The notes beneath the pieces were generated by a model that saw only the letters and a list, made by a program, of their open reading frames with translations, was not told the DNA's origin and ran no database searches. Both the position numbers and the translations under genes were made by a program. This document shows, one piece after another, positions 57,886-64,000 of a stretch of DNA of 64,000 nucleotides. The DNA comes from Hevea brasiliensis (Eukaryota > Streptophyta > Magnoliopsida > Malpighiales > Euphorbiaceae), in contig NW_026614690.1 in NCBI RefSeq assembly GCF_030052815.1, positions 1-64,000 of the forward strand, given 5' to 3'. How positions within the stretch are numbered: position 1 is the first letter of the stretch; each line of letters opens with the position of its first letter.

Positions 57886-57932
57886 CCTTCCCGAGAAGGT
57901 CACTCATCGCTGTGACTTTCGGCTCATTTAAC
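57886..57932 (-). promoter_or_regulatory. 5S rRNA-like module, E4 LTR
   Basis: On the minus strand, GTTAAATGAGCCGAAAGT is followed by GCGATGAGTGACCTTCTCGG, about +172 to +218 from the LTR head. Confidence 0.5.
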
Positions 57933-58104
57933 TTCTTATGTTCTGTTTTTCTTATTTATACTTAACTAATTGGCAATTACTAATTATTTGTGTTCAGACT
58001 TATCTAGTTGTCTTAAGTGTAGTTCTAATCCTCTTAATTATCCGGACCGACACCAGTCACCAGAATAGTGAAATATACCAGGCTATGCAAATAGGGGTGT
58101 TACA

Positions 58105-58115
58105 ATTCTCCCCCC
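58105..58115 (-). promoter_or_regulatory. E4 polypurine tract
   Basis: GGGGGGAGAAT on the minus strand next to the LTR head. Confidence 0.85.
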
Positions 58116-58159
58116 TTAAAATAAATTTCGTCTCGAAATTTTACCTGGTATCAATCTCT

Positions 58160-59358
58160 GAACAGCTATGGGTGCTGTCTCCTCATGTCCTCCTCTCGTT
58201 CCCAAGTAACTTCTTAGCCCGAATGATGGTTCGACAGCACTTTCACTAACGGAATCTGCTTGTTCCGTAGCTGCTTCACCTCATAAGCAAGAATCTCTAT
58301 GGGTTTTTCTTTATATGTGAGGTCTGGATTCACTTTAATTTCTTCTACTGGTAGTACATGAGATGGGTCTAATCGATACCTCCTCAACATGGACACATGG
58401 AAGACATTATGTATCTTCTCCAACTCTGGAGGTAGTGCCAACCGATATGCTAAAGGACCCACTCTTTCCAGAACCTCATATGGCCCAATGAAGTGAGGAC
58501 TCAGTTTCCCCTTTTTGCCGAATCTCATAATTTTCTTCTAAGGAGAAACCTTGAGGAATACTTTCTCACCCACTGTATACTCAATATCTCTTCTCTTCAA
58601 ATCAATATAGGACTTCTGACTGTCTGATGTAGCCTTGAGTCGGTCTCTGATTAATCTGATTTTCTCTTCAGTTTGCTAAACAATTTCTGGCCCAATCATT
58701 TTTCTTTCACCTACCTCATCCCAACACAGGGGAGTTCTGCATTTTCTGCCATACAAAGCTTCATATGGAGGCATCCCAATGCTTAATTGGTAGCTGTTGT
58801 TGTAAGCAAACTCAATCAAAGGCAAGTGTGTATCCCAACTACTCTCAAACTCAATCACATAAGCCCGTAGCATGTCCTCCAAGATCTGAATTACCCTCTC
58901 AGACTGGCCATCGGTCTGTGGGTGGAATGCCGTGCTGAAGTTCAATCTAGTTCCTAGGGCGCTCTGAAGACTACCCCAGAATCTAGAAGTGAATCTAGGA
59001 TCTGCATGCGTCGATGAATCGGCACTCCATATAGTCTCACAATCTCATCAATGTACAACTTGGCCAATCTTTCTAAACTGTAGTCCATCTGAACTGGCAG
59101 AAAATGAGCAGACTTGGTCAATCTGTCAATAATGACCCATACTGCATCATGACTCTTCTGTGTCCTCGGAAGTCCCATCACAAAATCCATTGTTATTCTC
59201 TCCCATTTCCATTCTGGTACTAGTAGTGGATGTAACAACCCAGTGGGTACGTGGTGCTCTGCCTTCACTTGCTGACAAGTTAGGCATTTGGAAACAAATT
59301 CGGCCACATCTCTTTTCATACCCATCCACCAGTAATGCTCCTTTATCCCTCTATACAT
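58160..59358 (-). pseudogene. E4 integrase with chromodomain
   Basis: Frame 58954-59358 has MYRGIKEHYWWMGMKRDVAE, KCLTCQQVKAEHHVPTGLLH, WERITMDFVMGLPRTQKSHD and [12 protein letters not shown], then breaks at the SDRD motif. Frame 58676-58945 has [20 protein letters not shown] with the catalytic Glu kept. Frame 58214-58528 has SPHFIGPYEVLERVGPLAYR, HNVFHVSMLRRY and chromodomain EILAYEVKQLRNKQIPLVKV. The chromodomain Trp of LLWNHH reads Ser here. Confidence 0.9.
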
Positions 59359-59360
59359 TT

Positions 59361-60141
59361 TTATACCACAGGGTGCATGGCAAAAGGAGACTCATGTGCT
59401 TCTTTCAAAATGATCTGCCTCAAATCAACCTCATTAGGAACACATATTCTACCCTGGTGTAGTAGCAGACCATCATCTCTTATTGAGAATTCTGGTTTTT
59501 TTCCCTGCCGGACTTCTTCCAACGACCGATACTTGATCATTACGAGTAGCCATTCGGATCGATCGATCAACAACTGGTTGTACATGCCATGCAACTACTG
59601 TCTGCCCCTCATCACTAATCTCTAAGTTGGCATGTAATGACCTCAACTCATGTACCATAGATAAAGGAGTAACTTGTAGACTTGCCATAGTCTTGCGACT
59701 TAAGGCGTCAGACACCACATTAGCTTTACCTGGCTGATAGTCTATCAAACAATCATAGTCTTTTATCAACTCTAACCATCTCCTCTGTCTCAAATTCAAC
59801 TCTTTCTGGGTGCCCAAATAATTCAAACTCTTATGATCTGTGTAGATGTAGTATTTCTCCCCATACAAATAGTGTCTCCAGATCTTAAGAGCAAATACTA
59901 TAGCTGCAAGCTCCAAGTCATGTGTCGGATAGTTCCTCTCATGCGGTTTTAGCTGGCGTGATGCATAAGCAATAACATTCCGGTCTTGCATCAGTACACA
60001 GCCTAACCCATTGTGAGAAGCGTTACTGTAAACTGTATATTCTTTACCCGGAGTAGGTAAAGTCAGGACTGGAGCCTCAGTCAAAGATTTCTTCAATTCA
60101 TCAAAACTCTGTTGGCATTTATCCATCCACTGAAATTTCAC
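59361..60141 (-). pseudogene. E4 RNase H and linker to integrase
   Basis: The 222-codon frame 59473-60141 starts [20 protein letters not shown] and contains [20 protein letters not shown] (Asn replaces the first catalytic Asp of the usual YSDAS), [31 protein letters not shown] and [14 protein letters not shown] frameshift at about 59530-59580 leads to frame 59361-59594 with the integrase lead [20 protein letters not shown]. Confidence 0.9.
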
Positions 60142-60147
60142 ATCTTT

Positions 60148-60950
60148 TCAAAGTAATTTGGTCAATGGAGATGCCAACATGGAGAATCCCTTCACAAATC
60201 GACGGTAGTATCCAGCTAAACCCAGAAAATTGCGAATCTCTGTGATATTTCTGGCTGGCTTCCAATTAAGGACAGCTTCTATCTTGCTAGGATCCACCTT
60301 AATACCCTCTAGCGATACTATATGCCCCAAGAAAGATATTTCTTTCAGCCAAAATTCACACTGCAACAATTTGGCGTATAGTTATTTATCCCTCAAAGTT
60401 TGCAGTACAATGCACAGATGTCTATCATGCTCTTCTGCATTCCTCGAATAAACCAATAGATCATCTATAAACACAACTACAAACTGGTTGAGGTATGGTC
60501 TGAAGATAGTGTTCATCAGATCTATAAAAGCAGCCAGAGCATTAGTTAACCCGAATGGCATAACCAAGAACTCATAATGGCCATAGTGGGTTCTAAAGGA
60601 CGTTTTAGAAATACTCTGCTCTTGTACTTTCAGCTAATAATAACTTGATCTCAGGTCAATTTTGCAGAACATAGCTGCACCCCTCAACTGATCAAACAAG
60701 TCATCAATGCGGGGCAATGGGTATCTATTCTTTATTGTCACCTTATTCAACTGCCGATAGTCAATGCATAACTGGAGAGTGCCATCCTTCTTCTTTACAA
60801 ACAACACTGGCACTCCCCAAGGTGAGACACTAGGGCGGATAAAGCCCTTGTCAAGCATCTTGCAACTGAACTTTCAATTCTTTTAGTTCTGCTGGTACCA
60901 TTCTGTATGGCGTTATGGAGATTGGGTCCACACCAGGCATAACATCAATC
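60148..60950 (-). pseudogene. E4 reverse transcriptase
   Basis: Three minus-strand frames: 60634-60858 has [40 protein letters not shown] and [10 protein letters not shown]; 60382-60567 has [18 protein letters not shown] and [11 protein letters not shown] with the Asp pair at 60460-60465; 60148-60369 has [20 protein letters not shown] and [18 protein letters not shown]. Two stops or frame changes separate them. Confidence 0.9.
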
Positions 60951-60955
60951 TCAAA

Positions 60956-61600
60956 CTACACTTCTCTTTCTGGAGGTAATCCTGGCAATTCATAAGGAAA
61001 TACATCCGAAAAGTCACATACCATAGGGATGTCCCTCAATGCTGGACTACCCATTTGGGTGTCTATCACATGTGCCAAGTATGCCTCACCCCCCTTCCTA
61101 ATCATTTTTCTGGCTAGTGCAGCTGAAATGATGTTTGATAGTAATAACTGCCTCTCCCCATGTATTACTACATCAACATACTGAGGGAGACTAAAAGTGA
61201 CTATCTTCAGTCTACAGTTAATCATTGCAAGATGCCCGGCTAACCAATTCATGCCCAAGATAATGTCATAATCTCTGAAGGGCATTTCAATCAAATTAGA
61301 CAGAAAAGTATATCCTTGGATCACCAGAGGACAATCCCTATATAGTCTATTTACCCTGACCTCCTGGCCTAATGGACTATTACTAGCACATCATAGTCCA
61401 TTGGTACATACTGAATAGCAGTAGAACACATCACACTAGCACTGACATATGAATGTGTGGAGCCAGGATCAAACAACACATATACATCTTGGTCAAGGAT
61501 GGAGAAAATACCAGCTACTACGTCTGACGTTTCAGCCTCCTCCCTGTGACGCATTGTATACACTCTGACTGGTGTGCCACTGGGTACTGGCTGGTTAATA
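60956..61600 (-). pseudogene. E4 protease
   Basis: DVYVLFDPGSTHSYVSASVM (in frame 61369-61968) gives the D-P-G active site. The rest is in frame 60956-61324: FRDYDIILGMNWLAGHLAMI (Asn for the usual Asp of GMDWL) and ISAALARKMIRKGGEAYLAH. A frame change of a few bases lies at about 61330-61370. Confidence 0.88.
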
Positions 61601-62356
61601 GTACTTTGACTTCCAGGAGTGTTACTAAGACCCCTACCTCTGCCTCTACCTCTACCAGTTGGCTGTGACCCTCTAGGTGCAGAGACTTGGGCTGATCCCT
61701 CAGATGTAGCAGAAGGTCCAGATCGGCGTGGACTAGTATAATCCTTAGCGAAATGTCCGCTCCCTCCACAGTTAAAACATGCACCAGTGGCCTTGAAACA
61801 AACCCCACCGTATGTTCTACAACAAGTTTCACACTGCCATACTGATAGAGCTCCTTGGGGTGCTTCTTTGGGTGACGACCGGGCGGGGTGGTCTTTGGCC
61901 AGAGAATCTGCCTCTGTCAGATCTGCGAGAGCTAGATCCTCCAAATTATTTTCTTTTCCCAGAGCCACTCTCAGTAGCTTGTCTAGTAGTCTTTTCAGTC
62001 TTCTCTTTCTCTGGTGTACTCTTTTTCACTGCCCCTTTTGATTCTATCCTTTCCAGTTCCAGGGCTTGTAAAATCAGCTCAGAGAAATTCTGGTGTCTGA
62101 ATCCCATAACTTGCATTCTTAAGCTAGGCCTCAACCTAGCCTCAAACCTCTTACATCGGTCTCTGGGAGTGGAGACTAAGCTTACCACATAGTGGCTTAG
62201 CCTTGAAAAGTCCCACTCATACTCTGCTATTGTTCTATTCCCTTGCTTTAGACTCAAGAATTCTTGCAATTTCATATCTACATACGCATCAGGAACCCAT
62301 TTCTGCCTGAATTCCCTCAGGAAGTCTGTCTATGTCAGCATAGGTGGCTCAACTAG
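61600..62356 (-). pseudogene. E4 gag, 3' part, cut by E5
   Basis: Frame 61946-62275 has MKLQEFLSLKQGNRTIAEYE, SLVSTPRDRCKRFEARLRPS and VMGFRHQNFSELILQALELE. The zinc knuckle in 61369-61968 reads CFNCGGSGHFAKDY, so its last Cys is Tyr. A Gly/Arg-rich GRGRGRG linker follows. Upstream, QKWVPDAYVD-like coding runs to the E5 insertion at 62357. Confidence 0.88.
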
Positions 62357-62527
62357 TGTAACATTCTCACTTTAGCTAGTCAATGCATCTCTTTGTTCCA
62401 GTGACCAATGTCGATTCGGACAGCTAGAACGTCCAGAAAAATAATTAAACTAAAGTGAGGAACTATAATTAAATCAAATATTAATAAGAAAAATGTAGGA
62501 AAAATTTTAGAAATAAAATACAACCAA

Positions 62528-62577
62528 GTTAAATGAGCTGGTGCCTTAGCGATGGGTAACCTAGTGAGAAGTTGCGG
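62528..62577 (+). promoter_or_regulatory. 5S rRNA-like module, E5 LTR
   Basis: GTTAAATGAGC, then GCGATGGGTAACCTAG and GAGAAGTTGCGG. It is weaker than in E3, with a change in the box-C-like word. Confidence 0.45.
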
Positions 62578-62897
62578 TTCTCGCAACTAGGAGCCCTTGA
62601 CCCGAGGAAAAAATTATAAAATAATTATTGGGACTCCAGAGAAGGGTCATTGAGGTTTTTATGGCATTATAATGCTAAGGAAATGCTTAGAAAAATTTTT
62701 CTATCGGTACAGACAATTTTGGCTCGTTAAGCCAAACAGAGGCATTTTGGTCATTTCGTCTTCAGATATGATTTTTGGCCAACTTGACCAGTTAAATAAA
62801 TAATTTATATAACATAAAATATGACTAAATATTTTTAAAAATTTAATTGCAATTAAATAGACAAGAAATGAAGAGAAAATGAAGGAAAATAGACTTA

Positions 62898-62918
62898 TGA
62901 CATCATAATGATGTCATT
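62898..62918 (+). promoter_or_regulatory. TGACATCA near-palindrome, E5 LTR
   Basis: ATGACATCAT and ATGATGTCAT arms flank a single A, about +541 from the LTR head. This corresponds to the E3 palindrome. Confidence 0.55.
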
Positions 62919-63218
62919 AAAGTTCTCCCACCCAATCCAAAGTTGACACATGGCATAACTTTATTTAAAAGAGTTAAAATGGGCTGGAAAATTAAATGAA
63001 ATCAGAACCTCTCTTCTTCATTTCCTTCTTACCGTCACCCATACTCCCATAACCACCATGAACAAGCTTTTTCAAGCTTGATTTTCCCTAGCTTTCTTCC
63101 ACCAAAAACCCTAATTGTCAACACAAAAACTTGCTCTTTCATCTTGGTGAAGCTTTTGGGAGCAAAAAGAATTAAAAAGAAAGAGTTCTTACAAGCTTTG
63201 GATTAGCTCCCTAAGAGG

Positions 63219-63227
63219 TTAGTGACT
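63219..63227 (+). promoter_or_regulatory. Splice-donor-like site, E5 LTR
   Basis: AAGAG|GTTAGTGAC at +862 from the LTR head, in line with the other long LTRs. Confidence 0.5.
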
Positions 63228-64000
63228 TAAACTTAAATTTCATTTTAAATTCATGTTTAATAATTATGAATGAGTGCAAATGATAAGGAAATTGATGGAA
63301 TACCATGTGTATGTAAACCCTAAGTTTCAGCAGCCTTGGTTAGGCAAGATGGTGATGATTTTAATGAAGTTAAAAGGGTAGTATGGCTGCCCACAATATG
63401 TCTCTTTTATGTGGATTGATGAAATGCAATCTTAATGCATGGTTTGAAATGTTGAGTTAAGGTTTGGAGTGGAAAAATGGGACTTTGACCATGTGATGAT
63501 GGAAGTAGGTTTTAACGGTCAATTAGTGACCATTTGGTTTGGTTTGAATCAAAAATGAAGTGTGTTGAGTGATGGGATTTGGGTTTGGTGTGGCTGCCCT
63601 TGGTGACCTGCAGAATTGGACATGAGTCCAGCAGGTTTGGGCAGCCATAACTTGAATTGTAGAGGTTCAATTGGTGCAAGATCAATTGTACATGAAACTA
63701 GACATATAATGACACAACTTTGGTGAAGAAACCATGCCCATAAAACCAAACCAAGTGGACCAAAAGCTTGCCCTAATCCGGGTGATATGCAGTCTGCCTG
63801 GGCAAAATGACCAAATGAATAGTGTTTGGTCATTTAGCCATAACTCAGTGTAGAAAGGTCCAATTGACCTGAAATTTTTCCAGCAACAAGCTGAGATATA
63901 GAGAAACAACTTTTATGAAGAAACCTAACCCAAATTATGACCAGAACCTATTCAACAAGTGAGTTGTAGTCACTGTTCATTACACTGTAGATATGGTCAG

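Larger units (their letters stand above)
54715..58104 (-). repeat. E4 3' LTR (3390 bp)
   Basis: Runs TGTAACACCCC to GGCGTGACA on the minus strand. It shares the 5S-like module (57886-57932), a shortened palindrome GCATCATGCATGATGTCAC (57533-57551), the donor (57235-57236), mini-exon (55924-55983) and hairpin (55357-55376) with E3. Confidence 0.93.
54715..62356 (-). mobile_element. E4: partial Del/Tekay-type element, same family as E3
   Basis: The minus-strand 3' LTR (54715-58104, 3390 bp) is followed by polypurine tract, integrase, RNase H, RT, protease and gag in the expected order. All have high similarity to E3. The 5' part of gag, the primer site and the 5' LTR are not in the window, because another element (E5) inserted in gag at 62357 and the window ends within it. 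Several frame breaks make it non-autonomous. Confidence 0.92.
62357..64000 (+). mobile_element. E5: LTR of a further Ty3/gypsy element, cut by window end
   Basis: Begins TGTAACATTCTCACTTTAGC, the same head as the E2 3' LTR (19978), in plus orientation, inside E4 gag. It carries the 5S-like module (62528-62577), near-palindrome (62898-62918), leader and donor (63219). Similarity with the E2 LTR continues to the window end. Whether this is a solo LTR or a whole element cannot be seen. Confidence 0.85.

Overview
This is a transposon-dense stretch of a flowering-plant nuclear genome, most likely a eudicot. It is AT-rich, with Ty3/gypsy chromoviruses, Ty1/copia pieces, hAT-type MITEs, microsatellites and a few spliced remnants of one plant gene. 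I cannot name the species. I see no complete functional host gene, no rRNA or tRNA gene, no CRISPR array and nothing prokaryotic.

Layout. 360-5774: a decayed minus-strand chromovirus with short LTRs (344 and 359 bp) and a perfect 5-bp target duplication. 5780-7205: non-coding flank. 7356-7681: two exons of a GH31 alpha-glucosidase resembling plant HGL1 (copy A). 7682-11637: intron-like AT-rich DNA. 11638-24834: a plus-strand Ty3/gypsy element of Del/Tekay type (E2) whose integrase is split by a 3524-bp solo LTR (15673-19196, target duplication TGCAA), followed by a 3' LTR joined to a second, head-truncated LTR. 25077-25583: two C-terminal HGL1-like exons, one with a stop. 26979-39083: a structurally complete 12.1-kb minus-strand Del/Tekay element (E3) with 3.64-kb LTRs, target duplication ATAAT and a tRNA-iMet primer site. 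40545-53650: a second, badly mutated HGL1-like copy (copy B), its introns swollen by a hAT MITE, a truncated copia, and a second copia that itself carries a MITE and a composite repeat. 54715-62356: a partial E3-like element (E4), interrupted in gag by the LTR of another element (E5, 62357 to the window end).

How the parts relate. 7210-9890 and 40880-45820 are copies of one gene segment, so each serves as an empty-site control for insertions in the other. Nesting gives relative ages: the solo LTR is younger than E2, E5 younger than E4, and E3 younger than the AT-rich repeat it splits.

The most interesting signal is inside the long LTRs. At near-constant distances from the LTR head, diverged families share (i) a module resembling the internal promoter region of 5S rRNA, about +150 to +220; (ii) a TGACATCA-type palindrome at about +540 to +560 in most copies; (iii) a splice-donor-like site at +862 to +880; (iv) a possible 55-64 nt mini-exon; and (v) a hairpin with compensatory base changes. 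Together these suggest a structured, possibly spliced LTR leader with a candidate pol III promoter. A 5S-derived promoter is known from Cassandra TRIM elements; I do not know of it in 3.5-kb Del/Tekay LTRs.
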